A stretch of DNA of 64,000 nt. Source: Astrocystis sublimbata. Lineage: Eukaryota > Ascomycota > Sordariomycetes > Xylariales > Xylariaceae. Shown one piece after another: positions 1 through 12,339 of the stretch. The translations under genes were made by a program, and so were the position numbers. The notes below the pieces were generated by a model. The model saw only the letters and a program-made list of their open reading frames with translations. It was not told the origin of the DNA and made no database searches. Each line of letters opens with the position of its first letter. Within the stretch, counting starts at the first letter, position 1. The stretch covers positions 372,001 to 436,000 of the forward strand of contig JAJNNY010000029.1 in NCBI GenBank assembly GCA_022453515.1. The letters run 5' to 3'.

Positions 1-585
1 GGCACCCCCGGCTGGCCAGGCCCCCCACGGCGCACGTCATCAGCAGATCAGTGCCTGACCTTTTTGGTGGCACCGCCACTGCTCGGCTGGCTTGTACACG
101 TACCCAGACACCAGAAACACCCAGAGCACAGTCGCAAACCTACCTAACCTTAACCTTGGAAGCTTTACAACGAACACCACTCTTGCTTCAACAAGTTGCA
201 TCTGGCGAGCTTAAGGATCTGGGGCGCATACCTACATAACCTACCTTCTGTACGACACAGCTAGGTGCCTACTCAAGCCAAGGTAAACTCTCATTCTTGT
301 ACGGCTCATCAGCAACAACACCTCGGCCCATCCCCCTCCCTCTGTCGGCCTGCTCCTCCATGCACGTCCTCTATCTTGGTCTCTCTCCCTCCATCTCTAT
401 ATCTACGTTTACGTTGTACGTCTACCTCTCCATCTCTCTACCTTACTAACAACGCCGTCTCCCGTTAGGCAACCCCAATACTTTTGCTGCCGCTGTCTCC
501 GACCGAGTAACCACCGCGACGTATACATCTTGCCCTGTCACCCTGATCGGCTGGTGAATCGTCGCGCGCGTGCGCATCCCACACC
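1..585. other. Intergenic / NPL4 upstream region
   Basis: No gene is supported here. The stretch is pyrimidine-rich between about 320 and 450, which is common in fungal promoters and 5' leaders, and leads into the NPL4 start codon at 586. Short open frames in it lack coding character. Confidence 0.6.
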
Positions 586-2941
586 ATGCTGCTCCGACTG
601 CGAGGGCCCGACGGCATGGTCCGCATCACCATCGACAAAGATGAAAGCATAGGAGATCTTGGCCGTCAGGTAAGCTCTCCACCTTGCGACGGACTCCCGC
701 GCCCCCGTATGCCTGTCTGTTGCTCTCGTTAGCTGACCCGACTCAACCTCTCGCAGCTACTGCCACAGTTGCCGTCGACGGTCGACCCCGACACCATCAC
801 GATATCCCCCAAGCCCCAAGGCAATGACTCGAGGAAGATGGTGGATATAGCGAGGGTCAAGCTGGCCCAGATCGGCTTTAGGTACGCTGCCAGCTTCCCA
901 CCCGTCCCTCTTCTCGCTGCCGCTGTTATGCCTAAGACTGACACTGTCAATCTCGTAGTCACGGTGACATGATCTTCCTCACCTACAGCCACCGGGATGC
1001 CGCCAGCCTTCCAGCAAACGGAGCAACTCCATCGCCCCTTGCCGCACCTTCGGCCGCCAACCGGCTGAACGGCAAGCCCATCCTCCCCACCGAGAATATT
1101 CCCATCGACCCCTTACCTGTCACGTCGCCAAGTAAGATCATCAAGAATCCCTGGGAGGTAGTTCGGCAATCTGCGCTCGACGATCGGCTCGATAGACAAG
1201 ACGGCAAGATCACGAGAAGCCGGGACCGTATGTGCAAGCACGGCCCCAAGGGCATGTGCGACTACTGTATGCCGATGGACCCCTTCAACGCCCAATATCT
1301 CGCCGACAAGAAGATCAAGTACCTCTCTTTCCACTCCCATCTGCGAAAGATCAACTCGGCCACAAATAAACCGGAGCTGGGCAGCTCCTTCATACCACCC
1401 CTCAAGGAACCTTATTTCCGAGTCAAACCCGACTGCCCTTCCGGTCACCCCCAGTGGCCTGAGGGCATTTGCACCAAATGCCAGCCCAGTGCCATCACCC
1501 TACAGCCTCAGCCCTTCCGCATGGTCGATCATGTCGAGTTCGCTTCCTTCGACCTAGTCAACAATTTCATTGACGCTTGGCGGCGGACGGGAGCTCAGCG
1601 CGTAGGCTATCTATACGGCCGCTATGCCGAGTACGCCGAGGTGCCTCTCGGAGTCAAAGCAGTCGTGGAGGCCATATACGAGGTGCCGCAAGTCGACGAG
1701 GTCGATGGGGTGTCGCTGAATACGTGGGAGAACGAGGCGGCCGTCAACGAAGTCGCCCATCTGTGTGGTCTGGAACAGGTCGGGGTAATCTTCACCGACT
1801 TGCTGGACTCCGGGGTCGGCGACGGTTCCGTCATCTGCAAAAGGCACGCCGACTCGTACTATCTTTCATCCCTCGAGATATGCTTCGCCGCTCGACTCCA
1901 GAGCCAGCACCTCAAGCCGACGAAGTGGAGTGATACGGGCAGGTTCGGCTCCAACTTCGTCACCTGCATCATATCAGGCGATGAAACAGGACAGATTGCT
2001 ATCTCATCTTACCAGGTATCGAATGAGGCTATGGAGATGGTTCGCGCAGATCTTATCGAGCCATCCGCTGACCCCAACGTCATGCTCGTCCGCGAGGAAG
2101 AGAAGGATGACGATGCGCTGAGCCGTGCCCGGTACATCCCTGAGGTCTTCTTCCGCAAAATAAACGAGTACGGGGCCAATGTTCAGGAAAATGCCAAGCC
2201 AAGCTTCCCGGTCGAATATCTAGTCGTTACGCTGACACATGGCTTCCCTGACGAGTCGAAACCCATGTTTAACACACCAGGATTCCCCATCGAGAATCGT
2301 GAGATAATGGGCGAGAGTCAGCAGTATGGTAATGTTGCCAAAGCGATCAGCGCTAGTGGAAACAATAAACTAGGTTCCTTGTCCGACTTCCACCTCCTTA
2401 CCTTCATCCATGGGATGGGTGTCCTTTCTAAGGTAAGAACGCCATCAAAGTGCCCTCCGTCATATCCGAGCTGGTTATTTGTGGCATGACAGAAAATAAA
2501 GACCACGAAGCTAACGTATTGTAACGCTAGGATGAGGAAGCACTCCTTTGCAAATCCGTCACTACCCAAGATGTCACCGGCACCTACCAGCTTCTCTCCA
2601 TGCCCGGCTGGCAGACATTGGAGACAATATTGCAAGCGACCGGTGAGACAATTTCCAGAAAACGCGGTCGTTCCTGTACTCCATCAAGTGACATTGAGGA
2701 TGGCGTGCCCGGCGCTCAAGCGAACGGCGGAGTCACGTCGAAACATGCATCTAGTAACACCTGTCCACCATCATTATCATCGTCGTCATCATCATCATCC
2801 ACTAGTGCTCATACACCTGGAACCGCCACCTCGGGAAAGTCTGCGGAACCTCTTGCTAAGCGTTTTGCTGCCGTTAGGCTGACGGAACGAACCGGAACCG
2901 AACCGCCCGCCTTCAAACGCGCCAAACTTGAAAACCTTTGA
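586..2941 (+). CDS. NPL4: NPL4, nuclear protein localization protein 4 (Cdc48/p97 cofactor)
   Basis: NPL4 pairs with Ufd1 as the ubiquitin-binding adaptor of the Cdc48 AAA-ATPase, which extracts ubiquitylated proteins from the ER membrane, chromatin and complexes. Exons read as 586-669, 757-881, 959-2432 and 2531-2941, giving 697 residues. The first exons give a ubiquitin-like N-terminus ([20 protein letters not shown]) that joins across intron 2 to a [16 protein letters not shown] stretch typical of the family. Zinc-binding cysteines follow near residue 161 ([12 protein letters not shown]) and about 235-250 ([16 protein letters not shown]). The NPL4/MPN-like domain starts near residue 257 ([20 protein letters not shown]) and runs most of the remaining length. 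The tail after about residue 600 is Ser-rich low complexity and ends in a basic segment. All introns have GT..AG ends and frame is kept throughout. The identification is firm; the C-terminal exon boundary is slightly less certain. Confidence 0.95.
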
Positions 2942-4837
2942 AATGACATAGCATCGAAATTCACGGTGGAGTGATGTGCCAATGAGCAAGGAGTAGGTGA
3001 TGTCCATCGACCTGTCGCAACTATATTATAACGACATGTCGAATGTTCCAGGACCTACGGGAAACACCAGCTCGGCTGAGGTAGGGCGGAGTTGATATTC
3101 TCCCATTCTACGTTGCTGCATCCCGCGACACAGCAGTACGCGTTATGGCGACAAGGAGCACTGTGACCTTTTTACCCTTTTCATGGAGAAAAAGCGCTCG
3201 CATATGGTAGTGTTCCGAGGTCCAGGTCAGACACGCACGCGCGGACTCGGCCATGTGCCCCCATACTACTTACCTGAATTAGGGAGGTAGGTAGGTATAT
3301 ACCCATATAGGTCGGGTATCGAGAGGGCCCCCTTACATATACGTGCAGCTATCTGAGCCATGAATATAGCAGTGCACGTGACAAAAGGAGCACCACATCA
3401 CGCTATTACCACCTCATCTTGCCTGCCCTTGCCTATCTCTATTGTCGCTTTCGTCTGGCTATTGCGTATGGATTTCCATGGCAACGCGTTCATAGTGCTT
3501 GATTACGGTTCTTTTGGTCCATACGGTGTGAAATCTTTTAGCTCTAAATGCTTTATGCTATATGGTGCTTGCGGGCCTTAATTCAGTAGCTTTGGCGGCA
3601 ATAGATGGCGACGGCAATTCCATATTGTTTTTGGTTGATGTGCATTGCAAGATGGGTTATCCGGAATCCGGAACCTGAAATTTGTGATGAATGCCTAGGT
3701 ACACCTACCTTATATCACAGCCTCAATCCGCGAATACATGCTACCTACCAATAACTTACTACCTTAGGTAGGTACATTGGTGTGCCAAATGTACATAGTA
3801 GATCATGTATTAGTGATGCCTTTTTTGGGTTATGTAGATTTTTCCGTGCAAAATTCTCCTCTCTACATAAATGTTTAGTACCCTACTCTACTCTATCGTA
3901 GGGTACCTACCTATATAGATGAACTAGATAATCTGGTTGAGAACCTTGTATCAGTATATATGTCGAAATACAGATTTTATAATCTACGTACGTATCTATG
4001 CCCGGTCCCGAGTGGGATATTATCAATAGATGAGATGATTCGCCGGGTTCTCGTAAAGATGTAATTATTTTGCAATTGAATGTCTCATGGAAAATCACGA
4101 TTGATCTGACATCTTGGAGGGCTATGCGTTTTCTATATAAGATTGAAAATGGTCGGCGAAGAAGACATAAAAACTAACCTGAAGCATTCAACCTTGAGCA
4201 TGATTATATACTGGCAATGCTGGTGCTCTGATAACACAACTTGAATGATTGCAATTTATTGCATCTTCGTGAGGAATAAATCATTTCGAATGTATACCAA
4301 TAAATATTGACCCTCAACCCTCAAGATTACTCAGACCGCACTTTCGGAGGCAACCCGAGATATGGCGTATTGTGTGTCTCTCTACATGGGCTTTCGTGTA
4401 CGAATAAGCAGAACTCGTACATAGCTCGCATAGGGCACTGCCGCCAAGCAAGGATTTCCCCACAGCGCTACAGTGAAGCCACAGTGGGCCGCGGCGGGCC
4501 TAATAACGGGCAGTAGCAGGGATGGGCCCCCTGTTTTGGACATGTTGCCCGATTCGTATTCCGCATCTTGCTTCATGTTGCATTATCAACCATACTACTC
4601 ACCTCCAACCTATAACACCATACTATCACCATCGAGTCCACGCGACAACCGACTAAACGCCCCCTCGATTTCGGTGATGGGCTCGATGCCGGCCAGATGG
4701 GAATTGTCTGTGCTTTCAGAGGCAAAATACCAGCTCGGTCCTAGTTAACTCCCATCGACAGTTGATCGTGCGAAACTGCGAGGACGAACCGGAACGAGAC
4801 CATACCTACTGCAGTACATCTCCAACTTAGGCCTACC
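2942..4837. other. Gene-free AT-rich spacer
   Basis: This 1.9 kb between NPL4 and the transporter gene holds no supported gene. It is more AT-rich than its surroundings, especially 3,600-4,320. It contains TAGG/CCTA-type motifs at about 3,281-3,300 and 3,761-3,775 that recur elsewhere in the window. Confidence 0.55.
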
Positions 4838-7026
4838 ATGTCGCGATGGCTAGGGCAACCCTCGATCAAGGGCAGCTCCGAGGCCTCACGCATGGCCCTG
4901 TTGACGCTGAGTACGATCGGCATCACCTTCGTCTGGGGCGTCGAGCAGACATATTGCACGCCATATCTCCTCTCACTCGGCCTGACCAAAAGTAAAACAT
5001 CCCTCGTATGGATCGCCGGCCCGTTGTCGGGACTGATCGTGCAGCCGATCGTCGGTACCGTTGCAGATAGATCGACTTCGAAATGGGGCCGGAGGAGACC
5101 CTTCATATTGACGGGAGCTGTCATATCAGCCCTGCTTCTGCTGGTCTTGGGCTTTACTGAGGAGTTCGTCGGCTTCTTTGTACAAGATCAGAAGGCTGCT
5201 CAACATTTGACTGTTTCTACGGCTGTGTTTGCTATAGTATGTACACTCACACCTGGCTCTGCTTTCTTACCTCTGATCTATGCGCGACTATGCCTGGCAG
5301 CGACTGCAATATTCTGGACCCTCTACACCGTCGCTTATAGAACATCTTTTCTGACCGCCAATTGCGCAGTATGCAGTCGACTTTTCTATCAATGCAGGTG
5401 TGTACCACATGATTGCTCCAGAGGATCGATAGGACGCTCTACCTAACAACGAAATAGTGATGAGTGCGGCAAGGAGTCTCGTCGTCGACACTCTGCCGAT
5501 TGAGAAGCAGCAGACCGGCTCGGCCTGGGGGAGTAGGATGTCGGCAATTGGTCATGGGTTTGCATTTGGCGCTGGAGCAATTGACCTCCCCTCGACGCTG
5601 GGGAAGTCTCTAGGCGAGACGCAGTTCAAGCAATTGACAGTTCTAGCTGCGTTCGGCCTTGTCGCAACGTGTGCAGTCACATGTTGGGCCGTGACCGAGA
5701 GGGTACTTGTTTCTCCCCCATCGAGATCAAACAAGGAGGGCGGATTGCATCAGGTCGCTAGTCACATCTGGTCAACCATCCTGTACCTCCCTCCCCGGAT
5801 ACGTGCGATTTGCATGGCGCAGTTCTGGGCCTGGATAGGAGTATGTAACCACTGCAGTCATTTGTTCCCTCTTCTGGCAACTCTCAGGGGCATAGATATG
5901 CTCACGGGTATCTATGCTCCTGAGACACTTGCGAACTCCCAGATCATGAGCAAGTTTACCGTAAATGGCAATTACTGACTTCAAGTGGTAAAAGTGGTTT
6001 CCGTTCCTGTTCTATAGCACAACGTGGATTGGAGAAACCTATCTACGATATGACGCGCCACATGCGAAGCAGTCTGCGGATGCTCTGGGGGAGGTTGGCC
6101 GAGCCGGTAGTCAGGCATTTATTGTCGTAAGTTCCTGTTCCAGGTGGACCCCCATGACAGCTGCGGCTTCTGCCTTCCACATTTTCGGTAGCTCACGCTT
6201 CATGATTTGAGATGTTGATGCCTAACATATGATTTGGCTAGTATTCAATAATCACTTTCTTTGGTTCCTGGTTTCTTCCGCTCATCATCAAGTCGCCCGA
6301 TGACCAAAGCTATACCCAACGACCTCCTCAAAGCCTGCAGGGTGTCGTATCAAAATTCAATGCATACAAGCCTGACTGTGAGTGTGATTCTTTCTTACTT
6401 GATTGTTGTGCCTCTTAAATGACCATTGCAACAACTGACAACAAATGATTTAGTATTGACTGCGTGGATATGGGCTCATGCGACTTTCGCGGCAGCAATG
6501 CTGTTCGCTCCGTTCGCCAGAAGCTTTAAATCCGCGGCCACGCTCGTTTGTATTTGCGGAATGTAGGTTCAACTTCTACCCAGAGCTCGTCTAGATTTCG
6601 GCTAACTCGAAAAGTCCCTGGAACATCGCTTCATGGGCACCGCACGCTTTTATGGGCGTCGAAGTGAACAGATTGAGTAGCGGAGGCGATGCGTCTTATC
6701 GCCGCTTGTCTAATGCCTCAGTCGAGATGGCAGAAATGCACGGCGATGACGATGCCAAGGCAAAGTCTGGTGGCGCAAGTGACGCCGGCGTCTATTTTGG
6801 CATTCTCAATATCTACACAACGATCCCACAGTTCATAGGAACGATCATATCAACAGTTGTGTTCAGCGTACTGGAACCTGGGAAATCTCCCGAACTCGCC
6901 CATGGTGCCCATCCAGACGAACATCACAGTACAGATGGACCAAATGGAGTGGCTGTTTGCCTGTTCATTGGTGCGCTGAGTGCCATCGCAGCCGTGTTTG
7001 CCACGAGAAGAATAAAGTCGATGTAA
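4838..7026 (+). CDS. MFS glycoside/sucrose-type sugar transporter (general alpha-glucoside permease-like)
   Basis: This is a 12-helix plasma-membrane sugar:proton symporter of the plant SUT / S. pombe Sut1 (GPH-like MFS) type; the likely substrate is maltose, sucrose or a related alpha-glucoside. Seven exons join in frame: 4838-5236, 5370-5397, 5458-5840, 5995-6126, 6242-6377, 6454-6562 and 6615-7026, giving 532 residues. Exon 2 is only 28 bases. Family signatures are GITFVWGVEQTYCTPYLLSL in helix 1, GPLSGLIVQPIVGTVADRS followed by KWGRRRPF in loop 2-3, YAVDFSINAVMSAARSL, and FWAWIGWFPFLFYSTTWIGE. A long hydrophilic loop rich in Asp, Ser and Gly lies before the last two helices. The substrate cannot be read from sequence. 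No sugar-metabolism gene lies next to it, so it looks like a solitary transporter. Confidence 0.9.
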
Positions 7027-7577
7027 AAAAAAAATAGTTGTAATCGCAGCTTGCATGACTGCTAGATTTGGAAGTCTTCTTTGTAAGAACAGGAACAGCG
7101 ATGTGTTGGGCGAAAGTTTCTTTGAGTGTGCTAGATAGAGCAACATGGATGTTGTAGATACCTAGATTTAGGGGTGCCAGGCACCTTGGGCTGGATGAAT
7201 ATGGATATCGGCGAAATCTAGCAGTTCATAATTTGAGTTATCTCGGATCTGCGACCTTGCTCTTTGACCTCCTAAAAAGATCGCTGCACATGGAAGCTTC
7301 ACAAATTGGCCAATCAGTGGCTAGTTTTTGTAGTCCGAGTCTCAAAACGTTGTTGAAGTCAGGTAGATTTTAGATGTTCCAAGGCGCTCGAGTTCGCTGG
7401 TAACTCTTATTAACATGCTGCACTGCAGGGTTAAGCTTACATAATTGCACGGGCACCCCACCTTAAGTTTTAGGCTCGCAGAGCATCACTCTGCAAGAGT
7501 TACCGACGACCTTCGCGCAATCAGGTTCCACGACTCTGGTAGACTGCAGCTGTTTTGCTCAATTGCAGCCGTCCATC
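7027..7577. other. Intergenic spacer between the transporter gene and SLX9
   Basis: No gene is seen. A short A-run directly follows the transporter stop codon (7,026-7,034). The rest must contain the transporter 3' end and the SLX9 promoter. Confidence 0.5.
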
Positions 7578-8279
7578 ATGGTAAGCAATCCCCAACTTCC
7601 AGTCACTTTACTTCTACAACCACGACGGCCACTTACACAATCCACCATTCGCCAGGCACCGGTAGCTCCCACGAAGCGGCGTTCTCTGCGCGCAAAGCTC
7701 GCAGCCAAATCAGGCGCCGAGCCACACGCCCCACGAAAAGCGCCCCGACCGGACGCCGTTGCGCCTTCCACGGACGGGTTCACGAACACGAAGAAGGATA
7801 AGCGCATCATCAAGCACTCGACCTTCATCTCGCGCGTCGAGAAGGCGCACCGGAAACCGCTGAAGCGGCGGCGCCCCGGCAAGAAACTTGCAACGAACCT
7901 CGACTCCCTGGCCGACGCCCTGCCGGACCTATTTGCCGATGGTGAGACGGAGGAAGGGTTGCGCCAGCTCCGCGAGGGTAAAGTCCGGCATAAGAGCATC
8001 AAGATGAGGAAGGGTGCCCTCAAGAAGAAGGAGAAGATTGTTAAGGGAGAGATGGATCGCTTCAGCCATAGCCTCGCACAGCTGAATGCCATGGGCGTTA
8101 GTAAGACCGACTCGGATATGCAAGTCGAGGGCCAGGGCCAGAGCCAGGCTGGAGATGCGCAGACTCCTTCGGAGGCGCCACCCGCGCAGACGGCCAACAG
8201 GTGGGTTGCTTTAAGGGGGTTCATCTCCTCGACTATGGAACAGAACCCCGCGTTCGTAGCGAAGCAGGGTGGGAAATGA
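7578..8279 (+). CDS. SLX9: Slx9-like ribosome biogenesis protein
   Basis: Slx9 is a small basic nucleolar protein needed for 40S pre-rRNA (ITS1) processing and export. I read two exons, 7578-7580 and 7656-8279, giving 208 residues. The first exon is just the ATG, followed directly by GTAAGC, and the 75-base intron ends in CGCCAG. The spliced product begins MAPVAPTKRRSLRAKLAAK, as expected for the family. Downstream are KKDKRIIKHSTFISRVEKAH and a central Lys-rich block (KSIKMRKGALKKKEKIVKGE), then MDRFSHSLAQLNAMG, typical of Slx9. The C-terminus is Gln/Ser-rich. Because the intron is a multiple of three with no stop, the unspliced frame is also open (233 residues), so automated tools may miss the intron. 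Family assignment rests on the basic N-terminus and the conserved second half; confidence is good but not absolute. Confidence 0.82.
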   Translation: MVSNPQLPVTLLLQPRRPLTQSTIRQAPVAPTKRRSLRAKLAAKSGAEPHAPRKAPRPDAVAPSTDGFTNTKKDKRIIKHSTFISRVEKAHRKPLKRRRPGKKLATNLDSLADALPDLFADGETEEGLRQLREGKVRHKSIKMRKGALKKKEKIVKGEMDRFSHSLAQLNAMGVSKTDSDMQVEGQGQSQAGDAQTPSEAPPAQTANRWVALRGFISSTMEQNPAFVAKQGGK

Positions 8280-10671
8280 GTATAGAAGGGTTCAGCGAAG
8301 GATGTGAACGGGTGTGCAACTCCTCCCGAAAGCACGTCTCGGCACAATATAAAGGTGAGGAGATTGCCTTAAATCGAGGATTATCTAGTACTAATGCTGT
8401 TATTTAAGCTTGGTGGCGGGCCATCCCCGAAGACCACTTTGAGAATCGACAGAGCAGATACAAACATTATCTCTGAAAACAATGCTTCTGTAATGGCTTT
8501 TCATCTTTTTGGTGGAAGCATTACCCGAGAAGTGCTTGGGTGATAGTGTTGCAAGACCCGCTGCCATATGCAGCGTCGAGTTCTGCATAATCTACCGGGG
8601 AGGCAGAGACTTGCCTTGGTCATCAAGAGAAAGAGCTCGGCAATGGAGATACCTCCAAAGTATGCATACCTAGGTATGGTATGATTTGTTCATACCGGAA
8701 TTTCGGTGACTGTGACGAAGAAGTTACAGCTATCAACCCTGCCCAGCTCGCCCAGTCACTAAATGCTCATTGGTTGCCCAAATTTGACTCTTTTTCTTTT
8801 TGATCATGTCTTGAGACTGGGAACTGACCATCTCAAGCGCCTCTCACATCATGAAAACTCAATGAAATGGCTAGACGCTTATTATTGTCTCACACTTGAA
8901 TAGAATCAGGGCGTCGTTTGTGATGGTCGAACTTGCACACTTGGCGGAGCTCTTTCAACTAGAGAAGGCGAGAAAGCGGAATATGTGGTATGAGTTATTA
9001 TGGATAGCTCTGCAGAACCGTGTATTGTGCTACTCTGTGAAACCGGATGAAGTTTGGATGAGTATTGTGTGCTTAAAGGCTGAGTTTCCAGCTTCGAGTT
9101 CAATTATTTTTCAGTTGGCTCAGACAGCGCTGTGGACTGGCCAACGCAGACCATCCGTTTCCGAGGGATCGGCGGAAATCATCTTGCCAAGTCGATGCTA
9201 GTCTCGTTGAAGTCTGGACTTCTATGCAATGTCGATGGCAGGTTGTCGGTAATGACGAGTGCCTGATAAGTGGCTGAGCCACGAGACACGACACTGTCGA
9301 CTGTCAATTGGTACCTACGAATACCAAGTCTCATGAAGTGAATGTAGATACTTCAAGGCTATCGAACACACTGATTGAGTTGTAATAGGAATTGCAGAAC
9401 ATTAGGTGCCTGTAGCCGTACCCTGATAAATGGATGCGAATTACTCCGTATGGCGTTGCCCATTGCTGCTTCTGCTTTATCGGTCGGTCACCTCTAACGC
9501 CAAGATGTAATGCCACCAGCCTGTAGTATCCACCCCCGCATACATGTAGCAGGGGCAGGAGGTACCTAAGGTAGGAGGGTAGGAGGTACATGTAGGTACC
9601 TAGTAGTTGCATCCATTTCAATGCCCCGCTACAGCATTCAATTCATACCCATGGCTCACCATGGCAATGGCTCGAGGGATTACCGTAAACTGCGACCGAG
9701 AAGAGCGTGGATACCAGCCGGGCCAGCGTACTTTCTGAGTTAGGTAGGTACTTGTAGGTATGAATATGATTACATGAGCTTGAGCATGAGCTGGAAGCTT
9801 TCAGGTTGCATCGACCATTACCTAGTAGTACTTTTTTGCTCTGATGAATGGGTGCATAGCAGACGAAGCTCGAGATCAAGCCCGAGACGAGACATTTGAT
9901 TGCATCACAAGCCTGCCGCGCCCCCTCTAGCATCGTCACCTTCTGGCCTGCTCCGACCCCCCATCGCGCTCAATCCTTAGCAACCTAAACCTTTGGTTAC
10001 CTGCGACCAGGAAACCGGGCTGTCATTGGCACTAAGACAGCTCGACTGCCCGGTAGTTCGTTCATTCTCTGGACCCTCGTCTCCCGCATACTTTCCACCT
10101 TTCCCCCATTGCTAGCAACATCACTGCAATTACCAAAATACCAAAATACCATACATACATCGCGACAACATTCACAGCAGCATTGATTCTTTCCCGACGA
10201 ACAATTTTGAGTGCAACCGTGACCATCACATAATCAAGGAAGCATTAGCACCACCCCGCACTACACTTGCTGCTGCCTTGTCTCCAGATCTTAACTTTTG
10301 ATCTGAGAACGACAGCGGCTTCACCAACGACCGGCATCTCAGCTGGCTGGCTGCCCAGTCACGCCTGATTCTACTATCGTCTTCCTTCCGAAGTTGCCGT
10401 GCGTCTCACCTCGTAGTAATCATGCCGTTCCGCGAGCGAATTCAGCGGCGGCTGAACGACAGCGTGAGTTCATTGCGAGAATCCTGTCTTGTGTCGCAGC
10501 CCGTTCTCATTTGGGTCACAGCTTTCTCCGACGCCGTCTCCAACCCAGCCTTATTTATCGTGTAAGTTAGGCACCACACCGCCAAAAAAAAAAAAACCCC
10601 CAGGCTAACTTCCGCATAGATCACGACATACTCTGTACGCTACACACTGATCGTCCGAGGTATCGAGTTGC
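8280..10671. other. Long spacer and presumed 5' leader of the deneddylase gene
   Basis: About 2.4 kb without a supported gene. TAGGTACC-type motifs cluster at 9,561-9,603 and 9,739-9,760. A short ATG frame at 10,422 (MPFRERIQRRLNDS, then a GTGAGT donor at 10,464) looks like an exon start. It cannot be joined in frame to the downstream protease, because a stop lies in frame just before 10,672 and no usable acceptor follows it. It may be an upstream ORF in the leader. An A-run followed by Cs sits at about 10,582-10,601. Confidence 0.5.
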
Positions 10672-11431
10672 ATGGCTGACACGGATCTCTTAGTGACGTA
10701 TGAAGACATCAAATCCCTGAGACATGACTGGCTCACAGATAATGTAGGTGCTGCTGCCTGTGTTGCCACACTCCGGGCTGCGCCTGTTTGCACACTTGTC
10801 CATCTCGGCTTGCTGACGACTCTAGAATATCGCCTTTTGGGAAGAGTTCCTGGAGCGCGAGGTGCTTTCCAAGTACCCCCAAGCGCATATTGTGCTCCTT
10901 CGACCATCAATGACCTTTCTGTTGATGAAAAACAAGGACTCGGAGATGGTGCGATCCGCATTGCCGAACTTCAGCCGGATCACTCACATCTTCTTACCGG
11001 TTAACGACAACCGGAATGTATCTCAAGCAGAGGGCGGCAGCCACTGGTCGCTGCTCCTAGTGAGCATACTAGACGGCGTGGCCTTCCACTATGATTCTAT
11101 GGACGGCTCCAACAATAACGAGGCGTGGGAAGCCTCCAGAAGATTATCAAATGTCCTCGGGAAGCCACTGCGCTTTCATCACTTGGTCGAGTGTCCCCAG
11201 CAGGAGAACGGAAGCGATTGCGGCGTCTTTGTCTGCATCATCATGCGACACCTGTTGGTTAAGCGGCTCCTGTCTGTCAACGCCGGTGAAAAGATCTCAA
11301 TGAGCATGGCGCACAAAGCCATCGACAGCACTGGTGGACGCAAAGAGATGTTGAAGATAATCGAGAATCTGCGAAAGGAAGGCGAGCGTAGGCGCCTCAC
11401 CCCTGGCAGCACGCCACCAAGAATCGAATAA
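10672..11431 (+). CDS. DEN1: NEDD8-specific cysteine protease (Den1/NEDP1/SENP8-like, Ulp1 C48 family)
   Basis: This C48-family cysteine protease most resembles Den1/NEDP1, which removes NEDD8 (Rub1) from conjugates and so tunes cullin-ligase activity. In Aspergillus the orthologue DenA links to asexual development. Exons are 10672-10743 and 10826-11431, giving 225 residues. The join reads HDWLTDN|NIAFWEEFLE, the expected entry to the catalytic fold. The catalytic set is visible: His97 in GGSHWSLLLV, Asp114 in FHYDSMD, and the Gln/Cys loop QQENGSDCGVFVC with Cys156. The small size with no long N-terminal extension favours the Den1 group over Ulp1 or Ulp2, which are much larger. The start at 10672 is chosen because an in-frame stop lies just upstream. 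Specificity for NEDD8 rather than SUMO is inferred from size and overall similarity. Confidence 0.88.
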
Positions 11432-12339
11432 ACCTTCATCACAGTCAATTGAGTTGACCTGGGGCGGGCGCACACAAACATTGCTTGTTGTGCAAGCATC
11501 GCTCAATTTATCGACGTATTCGGCTCAACAAGTTGACATACGATTCTACGAGTTTTCTCACAGCATCAACAACATCAACTCTAGTCCACCGCAACCAGCT
11601 TGATAGGTTCCGACCTGCCGATGCAGATCTACCTTTGCTAGATTGGACAACACTAGTGCCCCTTCAGCGAAAAGCCGATGCTGTTGCTATTCCAACCTTG
11701 GCATTCAGCCGTGAAATTGACTTGGAACTCAAACCATTTCTCAGTTGTCCTCGAACGGATGACGGTGAGTTCTAGAGCAAAAGAACAATTTGAGGGTCCA
11801 AGGACTAGTGGTCAACTTTGACCCAAACATTTGCACTGAAGACATACCTATCTGCAGCGTGATCGCCCTGTTCGGTTAGATACTACGTGAGACGTGGAAG
11901 TGTTGAGATGTATATGTACATGTGGGTAATTATATAGTATATTCAGTTGGACGTGAACACGATATTACTTACGTGCCTCCTTAACGTACTATTTATTCCC
12001 CGCCGAACATTGTTGCGAATACACGTCGTGTTGCCAGCTACCGTATCTTCTGCAAGCGCTATGACGTCCAAGTTACAAATGAAACCTCCTGGTGGAGTAA
12101 GTATGCCATGCCTCATACCTCCCCATTCCTTTGCCAATTGCTATCTATAAGTATGCCATGAACTCCACAAGCCATGCACCAGCTTCCTGTCGAAAAAAAA
12201 GGAGACTGTCCGCAAGGCAGTTCTGTATCCGAGAAGTGAAAATATTCTAGTTGCTAAACCTCGAGAACCTACTACCACACCCACGTTCACACTGCGCAGT
12301 AGAGTCGTGTCGCCTAGGCTGATTATGAGAGGTCCCGTC
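11432..12339. other. Intergenic region between convergent genes
   Basis: This roughly 0.9 kb stretch separates the 3' ends of the deneddylase gene (+) and the FMP32-like gene (-). Small open frames such as 11,485-11,775 show no family resemblance and I do not call them. Confidence 0.5.

Noticed and set aside
7559..8347. 262-codon open frame on the minus strand
   Set aside because: Antisense shadow of the SLX9 coding exon; composition is the complement of Lys/Arg codons.
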